Shown here: one piece after another, positions 9,849 to 16,483 of the stretch
Numbering within the stretch: position 1 is the stretch's first letter
Layout: each line of letters begins with the position of its first letter
NCBI GenBank assembly: GCA_903932755.1
Contig: CAIZHL010000587.1
Coordinates: 1 to 17,685 of the forward strand
Length of the DNA: 17,685 nucleotides
Direction: 5' to 3'
Origin: an uncultured beta proteobacterium
GTDB lineage: Bacteria; Pseudomonadota; Gammaproteobacteria; Burkholderiales; Rhodocyclaceae
Program-made: the position numbers and the translations under genes
The notes under the pieces: model-generated
Databases searched by the model: none
Seen by the model: the letters and a program-made list of their open reading frames with translations, nothing else
Told to the model about the DNA's origin: nothing

Positions 9849-10740
9849 TGCCTCGCTGATCGACGAGTTCATCGACGCCCTGTGGCTGGCCGATGGCCTG
9901 TCGAAGAACACGCTGGGCGCTTACCGCAGCGACCTTGCACTGTTCGCCGGCTGGCTCGCTGAATCCGGCGCGTCGATAGCCGGCGCCGACGAAGCGGCGA
10001 TCAATGCCTACCTGGCCCATCTGCACGCCCGTCCCGGCGGCATCAAGACCACCAGCCAGCGGCGCCTGATGGCGACGCTGCGCCGTTGCTATCGCTGGCT
10101 GCTCGACCAGGGCCGCCTCGCCGCCGATCCGCTGCTCAACATCGACAAGCCGCCGACCATCCAGCGCTTTCCGAAAACGCTGTCGGAAAAGCAGGTGGAA
10201 GACCTGCTCGCCGCGCCGGACGTCGATGCCCCGCTGGGCCTGCGCGACCGCGCCATGCTGGAACTGCTGTATGCCACCGGCCTGCGCGTGTCGGAGCTGG
10301 TCGGCATCCGCCTGTTCGAACTGAGCCTCAACGACAACGTGGTGCGCGTGATGGGCAAGGGCTCCAAGGAAAGGCTGGTGCCGCTGGGCGAAGTCGCCGC
10401 CGACTGGCTGCGGCGCTACATTTCCGGTGCGCGCGGCGAATTGCTGAAGCAGCATGTCTCCGACGCCATCTTCGTCACCACGCGCGGCACCGGCATGACG
10501 CGCCAGATGTTCTGGAGCCTGATCAAGAAATACGCGCTGCGGGTCGGCATCCCGCAGGAACGCATCTCGCCGCACGTGCTGCGCCACGCCTTCGCCACGC
10601 ATCTGCTCAACCACGGCGCCGACCTGCGCGTGGTGCAACTGCTGCTGGGCCACGCCGACATTTCGACGACGCAGGTGTATACCCACGTCGCGCGCGAACG
10701 GCTCAAGCAGCTGCACCACCAGCACCACCCGCGCGGCTAG
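9835..10740 (+). CDS. xerD: Site-specific tyrosine recombinase XerD
   Basis: The product is 301 residues, typical for XerC/XerD. The ATG at 9835 lies 14 nt inside the alkyltransferase gene, and the N-terminus (SLIDEFIDALWLADGLSKNTLGAYRSDL) aligns with XerD proteins. The N-terminal SAM-like domain covers about residues 1-100 and the catalytic domain the rest. All catalytic residues are visible: R151 (ATGLRVSEL), K175 (GKGSKER), H247 and R250 (HVLRHAFATHLLNHGADLRV), H273 (LLGHADI) and the nucleophile Y282 (TTQVYTHV). XerD works with XerC at dif to resolve chromosome dimers, with FtsK. XerD is preferred over XerC from the N-terminal LIDEFLDALWLEDGL-like pattern. Being last in a transporter-repair run is unusual context but common for house-keeping genes in such genomes. 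Confidence 0.93.
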   Translation: MQSSDASLIDEFIDALWLADGLSKNTLGAYRSDLALFAGWLAESGASIAGADEAAINAYLAHLHARPGGIKTTSQRRLMATLRRCYRWLLDQGRLAADPLLNIDKPPTIQRFPKTLSEKQVEDLLAAPDVDAPLGLRDRAMLELLYATGLRVSELVGIRLFELSLNDNVVRVMGKGSKERLVPLGEVAADWLRRYISGARGELLKQHVSDAIFVTTRGTGMTRQMFWSLIKKYALRVGIPQERISPHVLRHAFATHLLNHGADLRVVQLLLGHADISTTQVYTHVARERLKQLHHQHHPRG

Positions 10741-10743
10741 TTC

Positions 10744-10756
10744 CGCCGCTGCGGCG
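10744..10756 (+). other. Small GC-rich hairpin after xerD
   Basis: CGCCG (10744-10748) and CGGCG (10752-10756) form a 5-bp stem with a CTG loop just after the xerD stop. No U-rich tract follows, so it is not a standard intrinsic terminator; it could help stop or pause the operon transcript. Confidence 0.25.
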
Positions 10757-10762
10757 CGGGAG

Positions 10763-10768
10763 TAGAAT
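10763..10768 (+). promoter_or_regulatory. Candidate -10 box for ybaK
   Basis: TAGAAT lies 9 nt before the ybaK ATG. If used, transcription would begin only two or three nucleotides before the start codon. No good -35 is seen in the GC-rich hairpin region upstream. Confidence 0.45.
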
Positions 10769-10777
10769 TTCCCGACC

Positions 10778-11269
10778 ATGAAGACCGACAACCACGCCCC
10801 CGAAACCCCGGCGACCAAGTTCCTGCACAAGCACGGCATCGCCCATTCGAACCACCTCTACGACTACGAGGAGCACGGCGGCACCAAGGTGTCGGCGCGC
10901 GAGCTCAACGTCGCCGAACACGCCGTGGTCAAGACCCTGGTCATGGAAGACGAGAACGCAAAGCCGCTGATCGTCCTCATGCACGGCGACCGCAAGGTGT
11001 CGACCAAGGAACTGGCGCGCCAGATCGGCGTCAAGAAGGTCGGCCCCTGCAAACCCGAAGATGCCTTGCGCCACACCGGCTACATGGTCGGCGGCTGCTC
11101 GCCCTTCGGCACCAAGAAGGTGCTGCCGGTGCATCTGGAAAAATCCATCCTCGACCTGCCGCTGATCTACATCAACGGCGGCCGCCGCGGCTACCTGGTC
11201 GGCGTCCACCCGCACGACATCCTGCGCGTGCTGCAGCCGAAAATCGTCGAGTGCGCGCTTAAGGACTAG
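10778..11269 (+). CDS. ybaK: Cys-tRNA(Pro)/Cys-tRNA(Cys) deacylase, YbaK/EbsC type
   Basis: The product is 163 residues, the usual length. YbaK is a trans-editing enzyme that hydrolyses Cys mischarged onto tRNA(Pro). The family pattern is complete: HLYDYEEHGG at 26-35, VVKTLVMED with the conserved lysine K52, VSTKELARQIGVKKVGPCKPEDALRHTGYMVGG in the middle, and the active-site loop GGCSPFG (105-111), then VLPVHLEKSILDLPLIYINGGRRGYLVGV. The ATG at 10778 has no close ribosome binding site but a TAGAAT box just upstream. Its stop codon and that of the converging TRIC gene share the palindrome CTAG (11266-11269), so the two genes overlap tail to tail by 4 bp. Confidence 0.94.
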   Translation: MKTDNHAPETPATKFLHKHGIAHSNHLYDYEEHGGTKVSARELNVAEHAVVKTLVMEDENAKPLIVLMHGDRKVSTKELARQIGVKKVGPCKPEDALRHTGYMVGGCSPFGTKKVLPVHLEKSILDLPLIYINGGRRGYLVGVHPHDILRVLQPKIVECALKD

Positions 11270-11895
11270 CGCGATTTATAGGTCGGCAGGCTGAGCCGGT
11301 AACGGATCGCCGCCAGGCGCAAGCCGAGCACCACCGCGGCGCCGGCCGCCGCCGCCGCCGCATCGCCCGAACCGAAGTGCAGGCAACCGAGCAGGGTCAG
11401 CGCGCCGAGCCAGGACGCGGTGGCATAGAGCGTGCCGGGGCGCATCACCAGCGGCACCTCATTGACCAGGATGTCGCGCAGCATGCCGCCGACGACGCCG
11501 GTGATCACCGCCAGCAGGGACGCGGCGAGCCAGTGCACGCCGGACGCGACGGCGATCTGGCAGCCCACCACGGTGAACAGCGCGAGGCCCACCGCGTCGG
11601 GCACGACGAACAGGCCGGGAGGCACCCGGATGCGCCGCGCGAGGAGGAAGGTAAGAGCCACCGCGAGCAGGCCGCAAACCAGGTAGGCGACGTCGGCCAG
11701 CCAGAACACCCGGCGGTCCAGCAGCAGGTCGCGCAGGGTGACGCCGCCGAGGCTGGTGGCGAGCCCGACCACCACGGCGCCGACCAGATCCATCTTCTTG
11801 TCTTCGGTTTCCAGCACCGCCGAGGCGGCGTTGACCGCCACCGCTGCCATGCCGATGGCGTAGATCAGTTCGGCCGGCGCGGGCAGCGGCGTCAT
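11266..11895 (-). CDS. TRIC-type cation channel family protein (UPF0126/YadS-like)
   Basis: The product is 209 residues with six to seven hydrophobic segments in two related halves. Each half carries the family's glycine/arginine signature: SLGGVTLRDLLLDRRVFW (48-65, with R55-D56) and GVVGGMLRDILVNEVPLV (133-150, with R140-D141). Prokaryotic TRIC proteins are trimeric inner-membrane channels for monovalent cations; the physiological role in bacteria is not clear. The first repeat lacks the usual 'FAISG' stretch (here GMAAVAVNAASAVLETEDKK), so this may be a distinct subgroup. The start overlaps the folB stop (ATGA on the minus strand), implying translational coupling. Confidence 0.86.
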   Translation of the reverse strand: MTPLPAPAELIYAIGMAAVAVNAASAVLETEDKKMDLVGAVVVGLATSLGGVTLRDLLLDRRVFWLADVAYLVCGLLAVALTFLLARRIRVPPGLFVVPDAVGLALFTVVGCQIAVASGVHWLAASLLAVITGVVGGMLRDILVNEVPLVMRPGTLYATASWLGALTLLGCLHFGSGDAAAAAAGAAVVLGLRLAAIRYRLSLPTYKSR

Positions 11896-12239
11896 CGCGA
11901 GCGTTCGATCTGCACGCCGACGCGGCGCACGCCCTTCATGATGCCCATCTTGGCGATGCTGATCTTGACCCAGGGCGCGCCGAATTCGTCGAGCAGGAGG
12001 CCGATGACGTATTCGCCCAGCGTCTCCAGCAGGTTGAAGTGGCGCGTCGCCAGTTCGGCGCGGATGCGATCGATCACCGCGTCGTAGCGGATGGTCTGCT
12101 CGATGTCGTCGTTCTGTGCCGCGGCATCCGGCACGCCGAAGGTCAGGCTGATTTCCAGAGTCTGCGGCGCCGCCTTCTCGCGTTCGAAAATCCCGACGTG
12201 GGCCTCGACCCGCATATCGTCGATGAAAATGAAGTCCAT
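11892..12239 (-). CDS. folB: Dihydroneopterin aldolase
   Basis: The product is 115 residues. FolB cleaves 7,8-dihydroneopterin to 6-hydroxymethyl-dihydropterin and glycolaldehyde in folate synthesis, working as an octamer in the cytoplasm. Family features are DFIFIDDMRVEAHVGIFERE (2-21), the IRYDAVIDRI block with Y52, LLETLGEYVIGLLLDEF with E72, and VKISIAKMGIMKGVRRVGVQIER with K97. Y52, E72 and K97 correspond to the functional residues of characterised FolB. The usual 'KPxA' after the lysine is KMGI here, a variant seen in betaproteobacterial relatives as far as I recall. The ATG at 12239 has a GGGGGCGGA stretch directly upstream. It diverges from plsY across only 30 bp. Confidence 0.88.
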   Translation of the reverse strand: MDFIFIDDMRVEAHVGIFEREKAAPQTLEISLTFGVPDAAAQNDDIEQTIRYDAVIDRIRAELATRHFNLLETLGEYVIGLLLDEFGAPWVKISIAKMGIMKGVRRVGVQIERSR

Positions 12240-12251
12240 TCCGCCCCCGAG

Positions 12252-12257
12252 TAAAAT
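12252..12257 (+). promoter_or_regulatory. Candidate -10 box for plsY
   Basis: TAAAAT lies 12 nt before the plsY ATG in the 30-bp folB/plsY divergent gap. A start at the usual distance would give a leader of about five nucleotides. No convincing -35 is seen, and that region would lie inside the folB coding sequence. Confidence 0.45.
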
Positions 12258-12269
12258 TAGAGCCATTCT

Positions 12270-12893
12270 ATGGATTCCACGTTGAACCTGCTCGTCTTCG
12301 CCGCATTGGGCTATCTGCTCGGCTCGGTGCCCTTCGCCGTGATCGTCTCGCGCGCCTTCCGCCTGGCCGATCCGCGCAGCTTCGGCTCGGGCAATCCCGG
12401 CGCCACCAATGTGCTGCGCTCTGGCAGCAAGGCCGCTGCACTGCTGACCCTGCTCGGCGACGCAGCCAAGGGCTGGCTGGCGATGTTGCTTGCCGCAAAA
12501 GTCGGCGCTGACGGCACGGCAATTGCCGTCGCCGGACTGGCCGCCTTCCTCGGCCACGTCTTTCCCTTCACCCTCGGCTTTCGCGGCGGCAAGGGCGTGG
12601 CCACCGCGCTCGGCGTGCTGCTGGGATTCTCCGGCGCGCTGGCCGGCATCACGGCGGCGGTCTGGCTGGCGGTGGTCGTGTTCACGCGCTATTCGTCGCT
12701 GGGGGCGCTGGCGGCGGCGGCGGCGGCACCGGTGATCAGTTGGTGGCTGCTGGCGCGGGGCGAAATCACGGCAACCATCACCGTCATGTGCGCGGTGCTG
12801 ATCTACCGCCACAAGAGCAACATCCGCAAGCTGCTGGCCGGCAGCGAAGGCCGCATCGGCGGCCCGAAATCGCCGCCCGCGGAAAACGTATAA
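12270..12893 (+). CDS. plsY: Acyl-phosphate:glycerol-3-phosphate acyltransferase PlsY
   Basis: The product is 207 residues. PlsY is an integral inner-membrane enzyme that transfers an acyl group from acyl-phosphate to glycerol-3-phosphate, making lysophosphatidic acid as the first committed step of phospholipid synthesis. All three conserved loops are visible: FGSGNPGATNVLR (38-50), LGHVFPFTLGFRGGKGVATALG (94-115) and IYRHKSNIRKLLAG (178-191). About five hydrophobic segments alternate with these. The C-terminal tail (SEGRIGGPKSPPAENV) is unremarkable. The next gene starts 32 bp downstream and a TATAAT overlaps the plsY stop, so it may have its own promoter. Codons 77-84 carry copy C of the 24-bp repeat. 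Confidence 0.96.
   Translation: MDSTLNLLVFAALGYLLGSVPFAVIVSRAFRLADPRSFGSGNPGATNVLRSGSKAAALLTLLGDAAKGWLAMLLAAKVGADGTAIAVAGLAAFLGHVFPFTLGFRGGKGVATALGVLLGFSGALAGITAAVWLAVVVFTRYSSLGALAAAAAAPVISWWLLARGEITATITVMCAVLIYRHKSNIRKLLAGSEGRIGGPKSPPAENV
12498..12521 (+). repeat. 24-bp dispersed repeat, copy C
   Basis: Three mismatches to the consensus (position 14 A, 17 G, 24 A). It lies in the weakly conserved linker of plsY before LGHVFPF, read as KVGADGTA. Confidence 0.7.
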
Positions 12894-12894
12894 T
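12889..12894 (+). promoter_or_regulatory. Candidate -10 box for the tandem CNB gene
   Basis: A perfect TATAAT overlaps the plsY stop codon, followed by a T-rich stretch and a leader of about 25 nt with AGCAGGA as possible ribosome binding site. No good -35 is seen 16-18 nt upstream. Confidence 0.5.
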
Positions 12895-12925
12895 TATTTT
12901 TTGAGCCCCAAGCAGGACAACCCCG

Positions 12926-13828
12926 ATGGAAGATCTCGATTTCATGGGTACGCCGGCGAAACCGGCGCCGCCGCCAAAACCAAAACCAGCTGTCGCTGCC
13001 GCAGAACAGGCTTCGCTCTACCAGCCAAGGCTCGCGCTGGAATTCTTCAAGCTCGGCGGTAGCCTGGAACAGTTTTCCGCCGGCAAGCAGATCTTCGCCG
13101 AAAACGAGAAAGCCTCGGGCTTCTTTTCCAAGGGCGCCCGCATCTACCTGCTGCTGGACGGCGAGGTGCTGCTGACGCGGGGCGGCAAGCCGCTGGACCT
13201 GGTGCCGCCGGGAGATATCTTCGGCGAAATGGCGGCGATCGCGGAAGCCCCGCGCAGCGCGACCGCCAGCGCGCGCAAGAATTGCCGCGTGCTGTCGCTC
13301 GACGAGAAGCAGTTCCAGCACGCCTTGCAGCAAAAACCCGAGTTCGCCCTGATGCTGATGAGCGTCATGGCGCAGCGCCTGCGCCGCGGCTTGGCACGTC
13401 TGGGCGCCGCAAAGCAGCTGACGATCGAGGTGCTGGAACACAAGAACACGCTGGACAAGAAAATGCTCGCCGAATTGCAGCATACGCTCGGCGACCCGGT
13501 GCCCTCCTCCGCCACCGCGGGCAAGACCGTTGTCACCAAGGGCGCGCTAGGCGCTTGCATGTTCGTCGTAACCCGAGGCCGCATCGCGATTTCGGTGGAC
13601 GACAGGGTGATCGAGCATGTCGGACCGGGCGGCGCCTTCGGCGAAATGGCGCTGGTCGACCGTTCCGGCCGCTCGGCCACCGCCACGACCGAAACCGACA
13701 GCGAATGGCTGCTGATCGGCAAGGATGAATTCGTGGATATGGTCAAGGCGCGACCCGCCTTCGGCATCGCGCTGATGCGCTCGTTGAGCGCGCGCGTACT
13801 CCACATCGGAAAACTGCTGGGCAGTTAA
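12926..13828 (+). CDS. Tandem cyclic-nucleotide-binding (CNB) domain protein without output domain
   Basis: The product is 300 residues. A proline/lysine/alanine-rich N-terminus (about residues 8-30) is followed by two CNB domains: domain 1 about 45-155 and domain 2 about 195-298. Both phosphate-binding cassettes look intact: F99-G100-E101-M102-A103 with R110-S111-A112-T113, and F238-G239-E240-M241-A242 with R249-S250-A251-T252. A predicted helical linker (QLTIEVLEHKNTLDKKMLAELQHTL) joins them. No DNA-binding helix-turn-helix, kinase or membrane segment is visible, so it is not a Crp/Fnr regulator in the usual sense. The arrangement recalls regulatory subunits of cAMP-dependent kinases, but that is fold-level likeness only. 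It probably acts through a partner protein. It converges on tsaD with 14 bp between stops. Confidence 0.85.
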   Translation: MEDLDFMGTPAKPAPPPKPKPAVAAAEQASLYQPRLALEFFKLGGSLEQFSAGKQIFAENEKASGFFSKGARIYLLLDGEVLLTRGGKPLDLVPPGDIFGEMAAIAEAPRSATASARKNCRVLSLDEKQFQHALQQKPEFALMLMSVMAQRLRRGLARLGAAKQLTIEVLEHKNTLDKKMLAELQHTLGDPVPSSATAGKTVVTKGALGACMFVVTRGRIAISVDDRVIEHVGPGGAFGEMALVDRSGRSATATTETDSEWLLIGKDEFVDMVKARPAFGIALMRSLSARVLHIGKLLGS

Positions 13829-13842
13829 GCGGCGCCGGCCAT

Positions 13843-14856
13843 TCAGGAAAGCTCGGCCAGCGGCCAGCGCGGCCGCACCGCGAAGGCGCCGCCGCGACCC
13901 GCAGGCGCCCCCTGGAGCAGGCGTTGGGCGCCTGAGAAGGCAATCATCGCGCCGTTGTCGGTACACAGTTCCAGCGCCGGGTAGAACACCCTGCCGCCGA
14001 TCTTCGCCATGCCCTGGTCCAATCTCTCGCGCAGCCGCCGGTTGGCGCCAACGCCGCCGGCCACCACCAGGGAAGAAAGTCGGCGCTGGCGACACGCCGC
14101 CACCGCCTTGGCCGTCAGCACTTCGGTCACCGCTTCCTGGAATTCGGCGGCGAGGTCGGCCTTGTCCGCCTCGCTCAATTCATGCGCGCGGGCCGCGGTC
14201 AGCACCGCCGTTTTCAGCCCGGAGAAACTGAAAGACAAATCGCCGCTGTTCAGCATCGGCCGCGGCAGTTTGAATCGTCCCGGCATACCCGACGCGGCCA
14301 GCCTGGCCAGTGCCGGGCCACCAGGATAGCCCAGCCCCAGCAGCTTGGCGGTCTTGTCGAAAGCCTCGCCGGCCGCATCGTCGAGTGATTCGCCGAGCAG
14401 TTCGTAGTCGCCGACCCGCGTCACGCGCATCAGCTGCGTATGCCCGCCGGATACGAGCAGGGCGACGAAGGGAAAGTTCGGCGCGTCATCCGCCAGCAGC
14501 GGCGACAGCAGGTGCCCTTCAAGGTGATGCACCGGCAGGGCCGGCACGCCGAGCGCCATGGCCAGCGACTCGGCAAAGCTGGCGCCGACCAGCAGGGCGC
14601 CGGCCAGCCCCGGACCCGCCGTGTAGGCGATCGCGTCGATGTCCTGGCGCGCGCAGCGGGCCTCGGCCAGCACGCGTTCCAGCAGAGGGATGAGTCGCCG
14701 CACGTGGTCGCGCGAGGCCAGTTCCGGCACCACGCCGCCGTAGGCCTCGTGCATCGCCACCTGGGTATGCACGGCATGGCCGAGCAGGCCGCGTTCCGTG
14801 TCGTAAAGCGCGACGCCGGTTTCGTCGCAGGAGGATTCGATGCCGAGGACTTTCAT
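13843..14856 (-). CDS. tsaD: tRNA N6-adenosine threonylcarbamoyltransferase TsaD
   Basis: The product is 337 residues, as in E. coli. TsaD, with TsaB and TsaE, transfers threonylcarbamoyl from TC-AMP to A37 of ANN-decoding tRNAs. The sequence opens with [17 protein letters not shown] and has the metal-binding residues H111 and H115 (HHLEGH) and D300 (CTDNGAM), at the same numbers as in the E. coli enzyme. [10 protein letters not shown] and [16 protein letters not shown] are also intact. I chose the ATG at 14856; an in-frame ATG nine bases upstream (14865) would add MPP and overlaps the likely -10 box. It is downstream of the radical SAM gene on the same strand. Residues 253-260 (around CRQRRL) hold copy D of the 24-bp repeat, without changing protein length. 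Confidence 0.97.
   Translation of the reverse strand: MKVLGIESSCDETGVALYDTERGLLGHAVHTQVAMHEAYGGVVPELASRDHVRRLIPLLERVLAEARCARQDIDAIAYTAGPGLAGALLVGASFAESLAMALGVPALPVHHLEGHLLSPLLADDAPNFPFVALLVSGGHTQLMRVTRVGDYELLGESLDDAAGEAFDKTAKLLGLGYPGGPALARLAASGMPGRFKLPRPMLNSGDLSFSFSGLKTAVLTAARAHELSEADKADLAAEFQEAVTEVLTAKAVAACRQRRLSSLVVAGGVGANRRLRERLDQGMAKIGGRVFYPALELCTDNGAMIAFSGAQRLLQGAPAGRGGAFAVRPRWPLAELS
14076..14099 (+). repeat. 24-bp dispersed repeat, copy D
   Basis: One mismatch to the consensus (position 22 C), the best copy. It lies antisense in tsaD, where the minus strand reads CRQRRLS with the unusual codons CGA and CTT. Confidence 0.75.
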
Positions 14857-14863
14857 CGGCGGC

Positions 14864-14869
14864 ATTCTA
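14864..14869 (-). promoter_or_regulatory. Candidate -10 box for tsaD
   Basis: TAGAAT on the minus strand lies 7 nt before the chosen tsaD ATG, with no ribosome binding site between. The sequence 17 nt upstream (CCGGAG) is a poor -35. If used, the transcript would have essentially no leader. Confidence 0.45.
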
Positions 14870-14897
14870 CCGGCCGCGCCGGGCGGCTCCGGCGGAT

Positions 14898-15971
14898 TCA
14901 GAACAGCGACATCTGCGGCGTTGCGACCCCGGGCTTCGGCGGCGGGCAAAATGCGCTGAGATCGAGCGGCGGCGAGGGCGCATTCAGGCCCAGCCGGCGC
15001 ACTGCGGCGCGGAAGCGCTGGGCGATGATGTCCGCCAGCGGCCCGCTGCCGCGCTGGCGCGTACCGAAGGCGCTGTCGTATTCCTTGCCGCCGTGCATCT
15101 GGCGCATCAGGCTGAACACGTGTTCCGCGCGTCCCGGCTGGTGGCGATCGAGCCAGGCGCGGAACAGCGGCTTCACTTCGTGGGGCAGACGCAGCAGGAT
15201 GTAACCGGCCGAGTTCGCCCCGGCCTCGCGCGCCGCGCCGAGGATTGCTTCCAGTTCGTGGTCGCTCAGCGCCGGGATCAGTGGCGCCACCATCACCGCG
15301 GTCGGAATGCCCGCCGCCGCCAGCGCCGCAATCACCGAAAGTCGGCGCTGGGGAGACGGCGCGCGCGGCTCCATGGTCCGCGCCAGGGTCGGATCGAGGG
15401 TGGTGATCGACACCGCGACATGCACCCGATTGCCACGCGCCATCTCGCCGAGCAGGTCGAGGTCGCGCAGGATCAGTGCCGACTTGGTGACGATGGTCAC
15501 CGGATGGCGCGTCTCGGCCAGCACGTCGAGGATGTCGCGCGTCACCCGCAGGCGGCGCTCGACCGGCTGCCAGGCATCGGTGTTGATGCCCAGCGCCACC
15601 GGCTGGCAGCGGTAGCCCGGTTTGGCCAGTTCGCGGCGCAGGGTCTGCGCGGCGTCGGCCTTCCAGGCGAGCTTCGTCTCGAAGTCGAGCCCCGGCGAGA
15701 GGCCCAGATAGGCGTGCGACGGCCGGGCGAAGCAATAGGCGCAACCGTGTTCGCAACCCCGGTAGGGATTGATCGAGCGATCGTAGGGAATGTCCGGGGA
15801 TGTGTTGTAGGTGATCACCGTCTTCGCGCTGTCGACCATCAACTCGGTGGCCGGCGCCTCCCCGTCCTCGTTCCACCAGCCGTCGTCGGCCGCCTCGCGC
15901 TGCCATGCGTCGAAGCGGCCGTCGGGCGAAATCACCGCACCGCGACCTTTGCGGGGAGGGTTGTCTTGCAT
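14898..15971 (-). CDS. PA0069-family radical SAM protein
   Basis: The product is 357 residues from the ATG at 15971; the frame is open further upstream but that part has no family sequence and runs across a promoter. The radical SAM cluster is C73-E-H-G-C77-A-Y-C80 (a CxxxCxxC motif) in [25 protein letters not shown], which is the PA0069 family signature, with [13 protein letters not shown] near the start. Later blocks include [56 protein letters not shown] and [16 protein letters not shown]. These proteins are related to spore photoproduct lyase-like enzymes, but the reaction is not known to me. It is transcribed towards tsaD, 41 bp away. Residues 204-212 (SPQRRLSV region) contain copy E of the repeat. 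Confidence 0.92.
   Translation of the reverse strand: MQDNPPRKGRGAVISPDGRFDAWQREAADDGWWNEDGEAPATELMVDSAKTVITYNTSPDIPYDRSINPYRGCEHGCAYCFARPSHAYLGLSPGLDFETKLAWKADAAQTLRRELAKPGYRCQPVALGINTDAWQPVERRLRVTRDILDVLAETRHPVTIVTKSALILRDLDLLGEMARGNRVHVAVSITTLDPTLARTMEPRAPSPQRRLSVIAALAAAGIPTAVMVAPLIPALSDHELEAILGAAREAGANSAGYILLRLPHEVKPLFRAWLDRHQPGRAEHVFSLMRQMHGGKEYDSAFGTRQRGSGPLADIIAQRFRAAVRRLGLNAPSPPLDLSAFCPPPKPGVATPQMSLF
15338..15361 (+). repeat. 24-bp dispersed repeat, copy E
   Basis: Two mismatches to the consensus (positions 15 and 18 are G). It lies antisense in the radical SAM gene, read as SPQRRLS with the same rare codons (CGA, CTT) as copy D. Confidence 0.7.
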
Positions 15972-15977
15972 ACTGAT

Positions 15978-15983
15978 ATTATA
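15978..15983 (-). promoter_or_regulatory. -10 box placed for a leaderless radical SAM transcript
   Basis: A perfect TATAAT on the minus strand ends 6 nt before the ATG at 15971, so the expected +1 is the A of ATG. No ribosome binding site lies between. The -35 region is weak (GGATTA at 17-nt spacing). Confidence 0.6.
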
Positions 15984-16031
15984 TACAGCTTTCCTGGAGA
16001 TAATCCGCAGCTCGTTCCGGCAGGCAATGCC

Positions 16032-16072
16032 CGCCGTGGCAGAATCCAGAAGTCGGCGCTGACGACACGGCG
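16032..16072. repeat. Inverted repeat enclosing repeat copy F
   Basis: CGCCGTG (16032-16038) pairs with CACGGCG (16066-16072) across a 27-nt loop. The right arm is the 3' end of repeat copy F. It lies in the 125-bp divergent gap and could be a protein-binding site; no U tract follows, so it is not a typical terminator. Confidence 0.35.
16049..16072 (+). repeat. 24-bp dispersed repeat, copy F (non-coding)
   Basis: Two mismatches to the consensus (position 1 G, position 14 A). This is the only copy outside a gene, between the radical SAM gene and the receiver-like gene, which argues that the motif is selected as DNA. Confidence 0.75.
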
Positions 16073-16096
16073 CCCCCAACTCTCCAGTCCGAGAAA

Positions 16097-16477
16097 ATGA
16101 AAACGAAGATTCAGCCCCGGCCGGCGTCGGCTTCATCGACGTCAAGCGAGGCGGCCGGAACCAAAATCCTGCTGCTCTGCCACGACTTGAGCACGCGCCT
16201 GAGGCTCGGCCATGCCTGGTCTGCCGCCGGCGTCACGATGCTGCATAGAACCAGCAGCGAGGCGCCGGATTGCATCGTGATCGACCTCGGGCGCCGCGAT
16301 GCTCTGGCGGAAATTGTCCGGCTGCGGACGCTGTATCCGGAGGTGGACATCATCACCTGTGCCGCGACTTTCGACGGCGCTGCCGTCGAAGCGGCCAGTG
16401 CTGCAGGTGCGACCGATTTCGCCGCCCGCGCCCACGTCGCGCAGCGCGTGCAACGCCGCCTCAAACTTCCCGGCTGA
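16097..16477 (+). CDS. Degenerate response-regulator receiver-like protein
   Basis: The product is 126 residues. After a Ser/Ala-rich N-terminus (1-20) the pattern is CheY-like: a first strand KILLLC (23-28), a helix, VTMLH, the central strand CIVIDL (59-64) with D63 where the phosphorylated aspartate would lie, then a helix ending LYPEVDIITC, and AAGATDFAAR where the last strand falls. The acidic pair is reduced to one residue (HD, D30), helix 2 is very short, and the conserved lysine of strand 5 is replaced (AARAHV), so ordinary phosphotransfer signalling is doubtful. It starts divergently from the radical SAM gene and ends 6 bp before the glycosyltransferase-like gene, so the two are probably cotranscribed. 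No output domain. The assignment rests on pattern only. Confidence 0.6.
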   Translation: MKTKIQPRPASASSTSSEAAGTKILLLCHDLSTRLRLGHAWSAAGVTMLHRTSSEAPDCIVIDLGRRDALAEIVRLRTLYPEVDIITCAATFDGAAVEAASAAGATDFAARAHVAQRVQRRLKLPG

Positions 16478-16483
16478 TTCGAC

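Noticed and set aside
12858..12902. Possible intrinsic terminator at the end of plsY
   Set aside because: GGCGGC/GCCGCC can pair, but the T-rich stretch lies about 17 nt after the stem, too far for a standard terminator, and the stem is coding.
15972..16145. N-terminal extension of the radical SAM protein
   Set aside because: The added residues lack family similarity and would cover the TATAAT box and repeat copy F; the ATG at 15971 matches the family start.
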